The position numbers and the translations under genes were made by a program. A model generated the notes under the pieces. It was not told the DNA's origin. It saw nothing but the letters and a program-made list of their open reading frames with translations, and made no database searches. From Holdemanella sp. MSK.7.32 (GTDB lineage: Bacteria; Bacillota_I; Bacilli_A; Erysipelotrichales; Erysipelotrichaceae), in the NCBI RefSeq assembly GCF_024460475.1, contig NZ_JANFYN010000034.1:1-24484 (forward strand): DNA of 24,484 bases. The letters run 5' to 3'. Every line of letters begins with the position of its first letter. Positions within the stretch are counted from its first letter, which is position 1. This document shows, piece after piece, positions 13,319 to 20,412 of the stretch.

Positions 13319-14026
13319 ATGAAAACATATTTAACTTTAGAAAAATCAATTCTTCACAAATCGAATTATGATGGATCCTTATACAAGTCTTATGTAACTT
13401 CATTTTTTTCCTATACCCAATCACATCATACAATCAATGATTTCTACGATGAAGAAGGGAATGTATATATTCCTGAAGTTTATTCATTCAGTGAAAAAAA
13501 GATTGATCCAGACACAAATGAAATATTTGTACGCGTAGATGTTGAGTTTGAAGATGGATTTGATATGGATTTTCTTCTTCACAAACCACTTTATTTTAAC
13601 GAACCAGAATGGTTTCAGGATTTAACAAATGAAAAAATTAATAAAATCGTTTGTAGCTATTCTGATTGGGATATATTGGATCTACTTGATAATAAAACGA
13701 GTAATACAACTATAAATATATCTATCTTTGATGATGGTATGATTCAAATTGAAGATATAAAGGAAAATCATGATCCTGTAGTTTCAACATATCAAGTGAA
13801 CAAGAATTACATTCAACAATTCTTTGAAGCTATGAAACAAAATCTAGGTAGTGAAACTACATATGAGTCTAGATATGTTGGCGGATGGTCTAGAAGTTTT
13901 ACTTTATATTGTGATAATAGGAATGTTTTTAAATATGAAGCTGATTATTGTGCAGATCCTAATAAAGAAGGTCGTACGACAAATATAGTAGAGGAGTTGC
14001 TTAAAAAATGTCAGATAACTATTTGA
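13319..14026 (+). CDS. Tandem paralogue 1, unknown function (235 aa)
   Basis: An acidic, probably cytoplasmic protein with no signal or membrane segment and no recognised family. It is clearly paralogous to the next gene: both share an opening with SYVTSFFSYT/TYITNFFSYT, a central block (DPDTNEIFVRVD, HKPLYFNEPEWFQDLTNE) and a C-terminal NLGSETTY block. No Shine-Dalgarno is seen before the ATG at 13319, which lies 20 bases after a terminator, so expression is uncertain; it may use a weak start or be silent. The last 19 bases overlap the next gene. Possible immunity-type or accessory gene pair, but nothing in the sequence proves that. Confidence 0.65.
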   Translation: MKTYLTLEKSILHKSNYDGSLYKSYVTSFFSYTQSHHTINDFYDEEGNVYIPEVYSFSEKKIDPDTNEIFVRVDVEFEDGFDMDFLLHKPLYFNEPEWFQDLTNEKINKIVCSYSDWDILDLLDNKTSNTTINISIFDDGMIQIEDIKENHDPVVSTYQVNKNYIQQFFEAMKQNLGSETTYESRYVGGWSRSFTLYCDNRNVFKYEADYCADPNKEGRTTNIVEELLKKCQITI

Positions 14027-14691
14027 TTTTAGAAGAGGTAAAATACAATACATCTTATTTAGATGGTTCCACATATAAAACATATATTACGAATTTCTTC
14101 TCATACACCAAAGCTCGTCATAAAATTCAATATCTTTATGATGAAAATGATAACGTACATTCTATTGAATTGTATGAAATAATAGATCGAAAAGTAGATC
14201 CAGACACAAATGAACTATTTGTTCGTGCTGATTTCGAGTTTGAAGATGATGAAGATATGGATACTTTTCTTCACAAACCACTTTATTTTAAAGAACCAGC
14301 ATGGTTTCAGGATTTGACAAATGAAGAAATTGTACAACTGGATTGTATTTTTGAACAATATGAACCTGTTTTGGGGCCACTGATTGAAAGAAATAATATA
14401 TCAATATGTATAAATGGAACAGTGCAAGTAAATGATAAAATTTATAATTTGTCCAAACCAAAGATTTATGACTTTTTTGATGAAATTAGAATAAATTTAG
14501 GCAGTGAAAAAACATATAAACCATTACTAAGTGGTGAGTGTAGTAGCCGATATACTTTGCATCTAAAAAGTGGTAAAGTCATTAAATATTCTGGTGATTA
14601 TGCATTATGTGATGGCACTCCATATGGATGTAAAAGATATACTAAATTCATTGTGGATGATTTACTTAAACAAGTATATGAAAGTGATTGA
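14008..14691 (+). CDS. Tandem paralogue 2, unknown function (227 aa)
   Basis: Paralogue of the preceding gene, with the most conserved part at about residues 68-110 (DPDTNELFVRADFEFED, then HKPLYFKEPAWFQDLTNEE); the DNA is also nearly identical there, which suggests a fairly recent duplication. The region after residue 115 has diverged in sequence and length; three to four cysteines appear that copy 1 lacks. GAGGAG (13991-13996), inside the end of copy 1, serves the ATG at 14008. Soluble, acidic, no signal peptide. The family is not recognised. Confidence 0.72.
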   Translation: MSDNYLILEEVKYNTSYLDGSTYKTYITNFFSYTKARHKIQYLYDENDNVHSIELYEIIDRKVDPDTNELFVRADFEFEDDEDMDTFLHKPLYFKEPAWFQDLTNEEIVQLDCIFEQYEPVLGPLIERNNISICINGTVQVNDKIYNLSKPKIYDFFDEIRINLGSEKTYKPLLSGECSSRYTLHLKSGKVIKYSGDYALCDGTPYGCKRYTKFIVDDLLKQVYESD

Positions 14692-14708
14692 TTCTTTTTA
14701 AGAATTTT
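14691..14708 (+). terminator. Weak terminator after paralogue 2
   Basis: ATTCTT-TTT-AAGAAT followed by TTT, beginning at the stop codon. AT-only stem with a three-base loop, so low strength. Confidence 0.35.
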
Positions 14709-14739
14709 AATAAGCTATTATTAAAGGAGAAATTATAAT

Positions 14740-15672
14740 ATGAAATATGGATTTGGAGTAGATATTGGTGGTACTACAATAAAGATTGGATTATTTTCAG
14801 TGGAGGGGGATTTGATTGAAAAATGGGAAATCCCGACAAATAAAGAAGATAATGGAAAATATATCCTTACTGAAATTGCTGATTTTATTAATCGTACTAT
14901 TGAAACAAAAGGCATCGATAAAAGTGATGTGATTGGTGTAGGTCTAGGTGTACCTGGGCCAGTCAATAAAAATGGCTTTGTGAGTGTATGTGTGAATTTA
15001 GGCTGGAATTCATTGAATGTTGAAAAAGAATTTCATGAAATTTCAGGCCTTCCAGTTCAAGTAGGCAACGATGCCAATGTGGCAGCCCTTGGTGAAATGT
15101 GGCAAGGTGCAGGAAAAGGATATCAGGACGTTTTGATGGTGACACTAGGTACGGGTGTTGGAGGCGGTTGTGTGTTAAATGGAAAAATCGTTTCCGGAAT
15201 TCATGGTGCTGGTGGAGAAATTGGTCATATGCCTGTAAAGGATGATGAACCAACCGCATGTAACTGTGGTAATCATGGATGTTTAGAACAATATGTTTCA
15301 GCTACTGGAATTGTTACACAAGCTAAGAAAGTGTTAGATCAAGATGCTCGTAGTTCGAGTTTACGTAACTATGAATGTTTAGAAGCTAAACATGTCTATG
15401 ATGAAGCTAAAAATGGTGATGTTGTAGCTAATGAAATTGTAGACTCAACATGTAAAATTCTCGCAAAGGCATTGGCACAAATTTGTAGTGTGATCGATCC
15501 AGAAATCATTGTGATTGGTGGCGGTGTTTCAAAGGCTGGAGATATTTTAACTTCAAGAATCACTCAATCTTTTAAAAAATATGTATTTAATGCATGTGCT
15601 CAAACACCTATTGTTTTGGCTAAACTTGAAAACGATGCCGGGATGTATGGGTGTGTAAAATCATTGTTCTAG
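14740..15672 (+). CDS. glcK: ROK family glucokinase
   Basis: A cytoplasmic sugar kinase, 310 aa, expected to phosphorylate glucose with ATP and feed glycolysis. The phosphate motif GVDIGGTTIKIGLF is at residues 6-19; GNDANVAALGE holds Asn110 and the catalytic base Asp111; GTGVGGGCVLNGKI follows; GGEIGHMPV has Glu160 and His163; and the ROK zinc motif CNCGNHGCLEQ (Cys174, Cys176, Cys181, with His163) is complete. The absence of a DNA-binding N-terminus separates it from ROK repressors. AAAGGAG (14724-14730) precedes the ATG. It appears monocistronic, ending at a strong bidirectional terminator shared with the convergent cls. Confidence 0.92.
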   Translation: MKYGFGVDIGGTTIKIGLFSVEGDLIEKWEIPTNKEDNGKYILTEIADFINRTIETKGIDKSDVIGVGLGVPGPVNKNGFVSVCVNLGWNSLNVEKEFHEISGLPVQVGNDANVAALGEMWQGAGKGYQDVLMVTLGTGVGGGCVLNGKIVSGIHGAGGEIGHMPVKDDEPTACNCGNHGCLEQYVSATGIVTQAKKVLDQDARSSSLRNYECLEAKHVYDEAKNGDVVANEIVDSTCKILAKALAQICSVIDPEIIVIGGGVSKAGDILTSRITQSFKKYVFNACAQTPIVLAKLENDAGMYGCVKSLF

Positions 15673-15717
15673 TTCTTGTCAAATCGCAAGAAATTCGTAA
15701 AGCCTTTAGATGAAATG

Positions 15718-15750
15718 AAAAAATCGTAGAAAATCTCTCTACGATTTTTT
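15718..15750. terminator. Strong bidirectional terminator between glcK and cls
   Basis: AAAAAATCGTAGA (15718-15730), 7-base loop, TCTACGATTTTTT (15738-15750): a perfect 13-bp stem with A and T tracts on both sides, so it works in both directions. Confidence 0.88.
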
Positions 15751-17269
15751 ACATTAATGGCGAAAAGATACGAATAATACTTAGGAATAATCCTTTTATA
15801 ATATTTACATGCGTATCTTCGACTTGAATCTTTTTGCATTTCGATAATGTGTCTATAAAGTTTTGTTTCACATCCATGATTTTCTTAGATTTATACAATA
15901 AAGTGCCATTTTCAAAATGTAGGTATAAGGAGCGATAATCTAAGTTGATTGTTCCGACCGTGGCATATGTATCGTCACAAATAAAGACTTTTGAATGCAC
16001 AAAACCAGGCTCATATTCATAAATTTTAACGCCGCCCTGAATTAATTGTTTATAATATGTAGTTCCTATATCATGTACAATCTTTTTATCGGCAATACCC
16101 GGCATGATGATTCTAACATCGACACCTTTTTTAGCCGTATGAATTAATGTATTAATCATTTCTGAATCAATGATGAGGTAGGGTGTCATTATATATACAT
16201 ATTTATTGGCACTATTTAATAAATCTTCATAAACGGATTGTCCCGTCAATTCTTCGTCTAACGGAGTTTCAGCATAAGGAGCAATATAGCCATCAAACAA
16301 AGTGTCATCTACAACATCTTCATTTTTGAAAACAGAATAATCAAAGTCTTCATGACGTAAAGCGTTCCAGTTTGTTAGAAACATTACTAAATAAGACCAA
16401 ACGGCTTTACCTTTAATACAAATGATATTGTCCATCCAATGACCATGTTTTACTTTCTTATTGATATATTCATCAGCTAAATTAGCACCACCACTAAAGG
16501 CAACTTTACCATCAATAACCAAAATTTTACGATGATCACGATGGTTCATAATCGTATTAATGATAGGGGAAATACGATTGAAGGAAACAGCTTTGATTCC
16601 TTTTTTCTCTAATTGTTTGGCATAAGAAGCGGGAAGTGTACCTAAAGATCCCATATCGTCATACATGATACGTACTTCTACACCTTGTTTTACTTTTTCT
16701 TCTAAAATAGAAAGAATGGAATTAAACACAAACCCTTCTTCAACGATGAAATATTCCATAAAAATATATTTTTCTGCCTTTTTTAGTTCTTCTAACATGA
16801 CATTAAATCCATTTTCGCAGGGTGCATAATATTCAAAATCCGTATTCCGATAAAAAGGGAATCCCTCTTTATGTAAAAAAGCAAGCTGTGATACATAGTC
16901 TGGATTATCGTTACGAATTTCATCAATAATCGATTCATCTTGTATATAGTAGCTAGATGCCTTTTTTTGTTCTTTAATAATATTACGGAATGTTTTTCCA
17001 AACAACAAACTTAATAACATCAATACATACACAAATGTACCAAAGACAGGGAACAACATAATCAGAATAATCCACATAAGATCTGAAGATAGATGTCTAC
17101 TTGTACGTACGATATTTAATACGATTAAAATGGATAGAATGTGCAAAACAATTTCAACAAAGACAAAAGATGTTGTTAGCCATTTAAATAGATTACAGTA
17201 TAATACAATTTCACCTAATGCGATGATGACTAAAGGAATAATTCTTCCGAACCATATTTTTAATTTCAT
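15749..17269 (-). CDS. cls: Cardiolipin synthase (phospholipase D family)
   Basis: A membrane-bound phospholipase D-type enzyme, 506 aa, that condenses two phosphatidylglycerol molecules into cardiolipin and glycerol. Hydrophobic helices at about residues 8-27, 32-55 and 64-90 anchor it. Two HKD motifs are intact: HRKILVID (His246, Lys248, Asp253) followed by GGANLADEY, and HSKVFICD (His425, Lys427, Asp432) followed by GTINLDYRS. Length and order are those of bacterial Cls. The ribosome binding site is modest (GAGTGGA, about seven bases before the ATG). Upstream lies a long leader with three hairpins and several minus-strand promoters; its expression may be affected by that region. Confidence 0.93.
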   Translation of the reverse strand: MKLKIWFGRIIPLVIIALGEIVLYCNLFKWLTTSFVFVEIVLHILSILIVLNIVRTSRHLSSDLMWIILIMLFPVFGTFVYVLMLLSLLFGKTFRNIIKEQKKASSYYIQDESIIDEIRNDNPDYVSQLAFLHKEGFPFYRNTDFEYYAPCENGFNVMLEELKKAEKYIFMEYFIVEEGFVFNSILSILEEKVKQGVEVRIMYDDMGSLGTLPASYAKQLEKKGIKAVSFNRISPIINTIMNHRDHRKILVIDGKVAFSGGANLADEYINKKVKHGHWMDNIICIKGKAVWSYLVMFLTNWNALRHEDFDYSVFKNEDVVDDTLFDGYIAPYAETPLDEELTGQSVYEDLLNSANKYVYIMTPYLIIDSEMINTLIHTAKKGVDVRIIMPGIADKKIVHDIGTTYYKQLIQGGVKIYEYEPGFVHSKVFICDDTYATVGTINLDYRSLYLHFENGTLLYKSKKIMDVKQNFIDTLSKCKKIQVEDTHVNIIKGLFLSIIRIFSPLM

Positions 17270-17320
17270 AAATATCCACTCATTTCTAGTATAAAGTAAT
17301 ATACCATTTTCACGAACAAT

Positions 17321-17360
17321 AAAAAAGAGCCAACTATGATTGGGTAGGTCATCCTGGCTC
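17321..17360 (-). terminator. Hairpin with T run in the cls leader
   Basis: On the minus strand GAGCCA (17355-17360) pairs with TGGCTC (17327-17332), and an inner ATGA/TCAT pair extends it; six T follow (17321-17326). It lies about 50 bases before the cls start, so it either ends upstream transcripts or attenuates cls. Confidence 0.65.
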
Positions 17361-17423
17361 GAAAAAATATATACCGAACAGGTCTAATCAGAAAGGAAAA
17401 GAAAAAAACTATCGGCAAGACAT

Positions 17424-17432
17424 AGTATACCA
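17424..17432 (-). promoter_or_regulatory. Extended -10 promoter upstream of the cls leader hairpin
   Basis: TGG-TATACT on the minus strand (17424-17432), with a poor -35 (TTTCAA, 17447-17452) 17 bases upstream if counted from the hexamer ends. The transcript would include the terminator-like hairpin at 17321-17360 before cls. Confidence 0.4.
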
Positions 17433-17461
17433 CTCGTGTTTTTGATTTGAAAGAAAACACA

Positions 17462-17655
17462 ATAAAAAATGAAACCCATACACTAGGTTTCATAAAACAA
17501 TCTATAAAAAGAGGAGAGAACTAGTGTATTAGTGTTTTTTTGAGGAGACTAGTTCTCTAATCGACTGTTAGATGGAATCACACATGAGATAGTTGGCGTT
17601 GTTTATGTGTGACGTATTATTATTGTTTGTTGGCTTATAAACATTCATCTAACTG
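17462..17655 (-). ncRNA. Candidate structured RNA upstream of cls
   Basis: The minus strand shows an ordered set of helices after an extended -10 promoter. A closing stem pairs GTTAGATG (complement of 17646-17653) with CATCTAAC (17567-17574). Inside it TCACACAT/ATGTGTGA (17578-17585 with 17605-17612) forms an 8-bp hairpin. Next comes an 11-bp stem AGAGAACTAGT/ACTAGTTCTCT (17515-17525 with 17548-17558) followed by CCTCTTTTT, and then ATGAAACC/GGTTTCAT (17469-17476 with 17486-17493) followed by six T. The last two are terminator-like, so the RNA would be about 150 or 190 nt. No convincing ORF exists on either strand. It may be a small RNA or a leader; it does not match a riboswitch class I know. 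Confidence 0.5.
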
Positions 17656-17660
17656 CCAAA

Positions 17661-17701
17661 ATTATACCATGTTTGTCTGAAAAATAAATTGACATATGTC
17701 A
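17661..17701 (-). promoter_or_regulatory. Extended -10 promoter with Crp/Fnr-like palindrome
   Basis: On the minus strand TGG-TATAAT (17661-17669) is a perfect extended -10. TGACATATGTCA (17690-17701) is a perfect 12-bp palindrome; with its flank it reads TGTGACATATGTCAAT, similar to Crp/Fnr-family boxes. Its centre lies about 41 bases upstream of the predicted start (near 17654), the usual class II activator position. Confidence 0.55.
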
Positions 17702-17733
17702 CATTTTTGAAAATATTTTCTGAAATATAGACA

Positions 17734-17917
17734 TTATCCCTTTATATAAGGTAACATCAACTTATTAATTTCTGAAACAATTTTCTTGCGAACTAAAACA
17801 TACGTATTCGAAGCTATTGTATATCCATACAATAAATCAATCATACATTGATCAAAATCTTCACCTGACATCACTTCAAACACTGTTGATGTAACGCTTT
17901 TACTAGACAGTTGAAGA
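17734..17917 (-). pseudogene. Gene fragment of unknown function
   Basis: A minus-strand reading frame of about 60 codons ends at 17734-17736. It reads well (SGEDFDQCMIDLLYGYTIAS, then YVLVRKKIVSEINKLMLPYIK), but has no ribosome binding site at its only ATG (17871). Upstream the coding look continues in a different frame (STSAHKDVFESSF, near 17920-17955), so a frameshifted remnant is likely. The family is not recognised; the end might belong to a regulator of the TetR type, but that is a guess. Confidence 0.35.
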
Positions 17918-17963
17918 AAGAACTTTCAAATACATCTTTATGAGCGCTTGTACTTATTAACAA

Positions 17964-18066
17964 AGTAAAAGACCAATGCGAAAGAAAGGGTTTAAAAATT
18001 GCATTGGCCTATACATGCTAGATAAAATTGAGATGAGTTAAATAAAAAGGTTTCTTTATCTAGCAT
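17964..18066 (-). ncRNA. Candidate small RNA of about 100 nt
   Basis: A near-consensus minus-strand promoter (18072-18100) would start an RNA that opens with a perfect 12-bp stem ATGCTAGATAAA/TTTATCTAGCAT (18015-18026 with 18055-18066; 28-base loop). A second stem CCAATGC/GCATTGG (17973-17979 with 18001-18007) follows and is succeeded on the minus strand by TCTTTTACTTT, a terminator-like tail. The stretch has no credible ORF with a ribosome binding site. It could equally be the leader of the decayed gene at 17734-17917. Confidence 0.45.
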
Positions 18067-18071
18067 TGCCT

Positions 18072-18100
18072 AGTATATCACTATGTATTTGTGTTTTCAA
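18072..18100 (-). promoter_or_regulatory. Promoter of the second candidate RNA
   Basis: On the minus strand TTGAAA (18095-18100), 17-base spacer, TATACT (18072-18077). Confidence 0.6.
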
Positions 18101-18146
18101 AAGATATGACTCTGATAGATCATATTAAAAACGAAAGGATCATGTA

Positions 18147-18342
18147 TTGAATATGATTTATAAATTACATCCTGCAATGATTGAACTATATAAAGGAGAT
18201 TCCAAAAGAATTCAACATTTCTCTGAAGACTTTTTTTGTTGAAGAGAGTTTTTCAAAAGAAGTAGCCAAATCGGCTTATGATTCTATATTTAATACGGAA
18301 TGTGGAAGATCAATTTGTAGGGAAATGTTTGGAAGGTCGTGA
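18147..18342 (+). pseudogene. Frameshifted gene remnant
   Basis: AAAGGA (18134-18139) precedes a TTG (18147) and an ATG (18153). The frame reads MIYKLHPAMIELYKGDSKRI, then stops at 18240 after a run of seven T (18231-18237). Removing one T lets it continue as FVEESFSKEVAKSAYDSIFN and on to a stop at 18340-18342. The first 25 residues resemble the start of Firmicute HD-domain proteins (AMIE-YDKGDPKRIQHF type), from memory only. The remainder does not fit that family, so a deletion is also possible. Confidence 0.45.
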
Positions 18343-18344
18343 CT

Positions 18345-18683
18345 ATGGAAACCATGAATAAAATCACAAAAAATGAATTTAAAAAGAATCATACTATGCA
18401 TTATAGGGTGAGAGAAAAAGTTGTTTGTTCAAATAACATGATTGCAGAAATCATCGTATATAGAAATCACAAAGATATTGATGTTAGAAATGAAGATGGA
18501 TATGTTATTGAACATACAACGTATCAGAGCTTTTCACAACGAAACTGTTCTAGGCCAGATGAGAAGCCAGTGATATGGCACCAAGGTTTAAATGTTGTAG
18601 AAAAGAATATTGGAAAGAAAAATCGAACCTTACATGGACATCGAACGTTAAACGTAAGAAGTTATTCAATGTCGATTATATAG
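18345..18683 (+). CDS. Small protein with 'DIDV-EDG' repeat-type domain, likely truncated
   Basis: GGAAGG (18331-18336) lies eight bases before the ATG at 18345; the longer GTG start at 18339 is too close to it. Residues 20-65 (REKVVCSNNMIAEIIVYRNH, DIDVRNEDGYVIEHTTYQSF) match a small domain that I recall as common in Firmicute accessory proteins, where the pattern is NxGxxAxIIxYRxxxDIDVxFEDG; no enzymatic role is known to me. After about residue 75 the sequence looks out of frame: a different frame (from 18564) then carries plausible protein. This is probably a truncated or frameshifted copy. Confidence 0.5.
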   Translation: METMNKITKNEFKKNHTMHYRVREKVVCSNNMIAEIIVYRNHKDIDVRNEDGYVIEHTTYQSFSQRNCSRPDEKPVIWHQGLNVVEKNIGKKNRTLHGHRTLNVRSYSMSII

Positions 18684-18844
18684 ATGATAATGGTGAAATT
18701 CAACAATAGCCGATAGATGATGTTATAGATACTGTTTGTGAATGGAACTATGAACGGATACTTGATGCTGATGCACACAGGAATGATCCAAAGGATTTTA
18801 AAGATTACAGTGAGTTTCAGGATAAGTATGACAGTTGGAAAGCA
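18564..18844 (+). pseudogene. Decayed reading frame abutting the methyltransferase
   Basis: In the frame of the methyltransferase, plausible protein runs from 18564 (KKLFNVDYIDDNGEIQQ) to a TAG at 18707, and continues after it (VIDTVCEWNYERILDADAHR, then DPKDFKDYSEFQDKYDSWKA) straight into the methyltransferase ATG. It looks like the 3' half of a gene related to the preceding one, broken by a stop and joined to the methyltransferase at a recombination point. Family not recognised. Confidence 0.4.
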
Positions 18845-19594
18845 ATGGAAAAAGACTGGTATCAAAAAAATTGGACGCTGGATATTCAGAATATGTCATG
18901 GGTAGAAGATACAGGCAGACAAGTAGATTTTCTAATCAAGCAGTTACAGTTAAAAGGAACGGAAAAAATACTTGATCTTGCATGTGGATTTGGTCGGCAC
19001 TCACTGGAGTTTGCCAGACGTGGGTATGATGTTACCGGTATTGATATTACACCGACGTACATAGATTATGCAAACGAGCAGGCAAAAAAAGAAAATTTGA
19101 ATGCAAAGTTCATTTATCAGGACATTCGCACGATCACATTTGATAAGGAATTTGATGTTGTGCTGAATATGGCGGATGGAGCAATAGGATATCTTGAAGA
19201 CGATGGGGAAAATCATAAGATTTTTTCTGTCATTGCGAAACCATTAAAAAATGGTGGAAAGCACTTTATGGATATCATGAATGGAAGCTATGCCCAAACA
19301 CATTTCCCTTGCAAGTTATGGGATGCAGGAGAAAAGGGACTTACATTATCTGCTTTTGAATGGGAGAAGGATAGAAAAACGCTGATATATTGGCAGGTAG
19401 ACTATATGTATGGAGAAGCACTTTATAAGCCTGAAATGAAAGAAGAAAATCCTATAAGGCTATATAGTTTGGATGAAATCACGGAGATATTCTGTAAATT
19501 AGGACTTCGTATTTGTAACAGCTTTGCTGATTTCAGTGGAAAGCCGAGTTCTGATAATGATATTCAATTGATGGTTTATTCCATACGAGAATAA
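18845..19594 (+). CDS. Class I SAM-dependent methyltransferase
   Basis: A 249-aa methyltransferase. Motif I is ILDLACGFGRHSLEFARRGY (about residues 42-61), followed by VTGIDITPTYIDYA (acidic motif II), FIYQDIRTI (motif III region) and FDVVLNMADGAIGYLEDDGE (motif IV region). This branch, with DLACGFGRHS and NMADGAIGYLE, is frequent in Firmicutes and its substrate is unknown. The start at 18845 follows GGAAA closely, and MEKDWYQKNWTLDIQNMSW is a normal start for the family. The frame is open for 45 codons upstream, but that part looks like a remnant of another gene. It precedes the peptide-resistance operon by 104 bases and may have arrived with it. Confidence 0.85.
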   Translation: MEKDWYQKNWTLDIQNMSWVEDTGRQVDFLIKQLQLKGTEKILDLACGFGRHSLEFARRGYDVTGIDITPTYIDYANEQAKKENLNAKFIYQDIRTITFDKEFDVVLNMADGAIGYLEDDGENHKIFSVIAKPLKNGGKHFMDIMNGSYAQTHFPCKLWDAGEKGLTLSAFEWEKDRKTLIYWQVDYMYGEALYKPEMKEENPIRLYSLDEITEIFCKLGLRICNSFADFSGKPSSDNDIQLMVYSIRE

Positions 19595-19654
19595 AAATAG
19601 AGTAGACGAATTATTTAGCAATCTTCATCAAATCTTTATTTTTTTCTGTTAGGT

Positions 19655-19680
19655 TATATTTCAGTAAGAAATGAAATATA
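19655..19680 (+). promoter_or_regulatory. 9-bp inverted repeat before the resistance operon
   Basis: TATATTTCA (19655-19663) and TGAAATATA (19672-19680) are a perfect inverted repeat with an 8-base centre, ending three bases before the ribosome binding site. It may be an operator for the operon's own response regulator or a leader hairpin. Two TCT triplets (19634, 19646) lie upstream, but their 9-base spacing does not match the TCT-N8-TCT of nisin-type promoters. Confidence 0.45.
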
Positions 19681-19698
19681 GAAGGAAGGATAGTAAAG

Positions 19699-20412
19699 AT
19701 GGAAATGATGTTGCAGACACAAAATCTATGTAAATATTTTAGAAAACAGAAAGCGGTAAATAATGTTTCACTTAATATCGAAAAGGGACAGATTTATGGA
19801 CTGCTTGGACCGAATGGTGCGGGAAAATCTACCACATTGAAAATGCTGACCGGTATGATGAAACCAACTGCAGGAAAGATTTACTTTGATGGAAAACTTT
19901 TGGATAGAAAAGATTTATCAAAAATAGGAGCGTTAATTGAAAATCCGCCTATTTATGAAAATCTTTCCGCCAGAGAGAATTTGAAGGTAAGACAATTATT
20001 GCTTGGTACAGATGAAAACAGAATTGATGAGGTCTTGCAGATTGTATCACTTACAAACACCGGAAAGAAGAAAGCAGGACAGTTTTCTTTGGGGATGAAG
20101 CAAAGACTAGGCATTGCAATGGCATTGCTTGGAGAACCGGAACTTTTGATATTGGATGAACCTACGAATGGATTAGATCCAATAGGCATCGAGGAATTAC
20201 GAGAGCTGATCCGGTCTTTTCCGGAACAGGGAATCACTGTAATTCTCTCCAGTCATATTCTCTCAGAGGTACAGTTACTTGCAGATAAAGTCGGGATTAT
20301 TTCAGGTGGAATCTTAGGATACGAAGGAGCATTAAAGCAGGGAGATAATCTTGAAGATTTGTTTATGAATGTGGTAAGAAAAAACCAGAAAGCAGGTGAA
20401 ATCCATGGTTAA
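19699..20412 (+). CDS. Lantibiotic/peptide protection ABC transporter, ATP-binding protein (LanF/CprA-like)
   Basis: The ATPase of a three-part exporter that removes lantibiotics or other cationic peptides from the membrane. Walker A is GPNGAGKS (37-44), the ABC signature FSLGMKQR (129-136), Walker B LLILDEPTNGLD (149-160), and the switch His is in SSHILSEV. In place of the Q-loop glutamine the sequence reads GALIENPPIYENL, with Glu at about 81; such an E-loop is a known hallmark of LanF proteins. AAGGAAGG (19682-19689) precedes the ATG at 19699. The end overlaps the first permease gene by eight bases. Order ATPase-LanE-LanG-regulator-kinase matches lantibiotic immunity and CprABC-type resistance operons. 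Confidence 0.9.
   Translation: MEMMLQTQNLCKYFRKQKAVNNVSLNIEKGQIYGLLGPNGAGKSTTLKMLTGMMKPTAGKIYFDGKLLDRKDLSKIGALIENPPIYENLSARENLKVRQLLLGTDENRIDEVLQIVSLTNTGKKKAGQFSLGMKQRLGIAMALLGEPELLILDEPTNGLDPIGIEELRELIRSFPEQGITVILSSHILSEVQLLADKVGIISGGILGYEGALKQGDNLEDLFMNVVRKNQKAGEIHG

Noticed and set aside
14740..15672. ROK family repressor
   Set aside because: No N-terminal helix-turn-helix; the kinase motifs start at residue 6.
17266..17493. 75-codon hydrophobic frame overlapping the cls start by ATGA (minus strand)
   Set aside because: It has no ribosome binding site, starts inside a terminator hairpin, and spans a second T-run hairpin; the hydrophobicity comes from T-rich DNA.
17462..17655. 6S RNA
   Set aside because: The length fits, but the 5' and 3' ends do not pair and there is no long rod with a central bubble.
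17690..17717. TTGACA as the -35 of a plus-strand promoter
   Set aside because: The hexamer is better explained as half of the palindrome TGACATATGTCA; no good -10 box or plus-strand gene follows.
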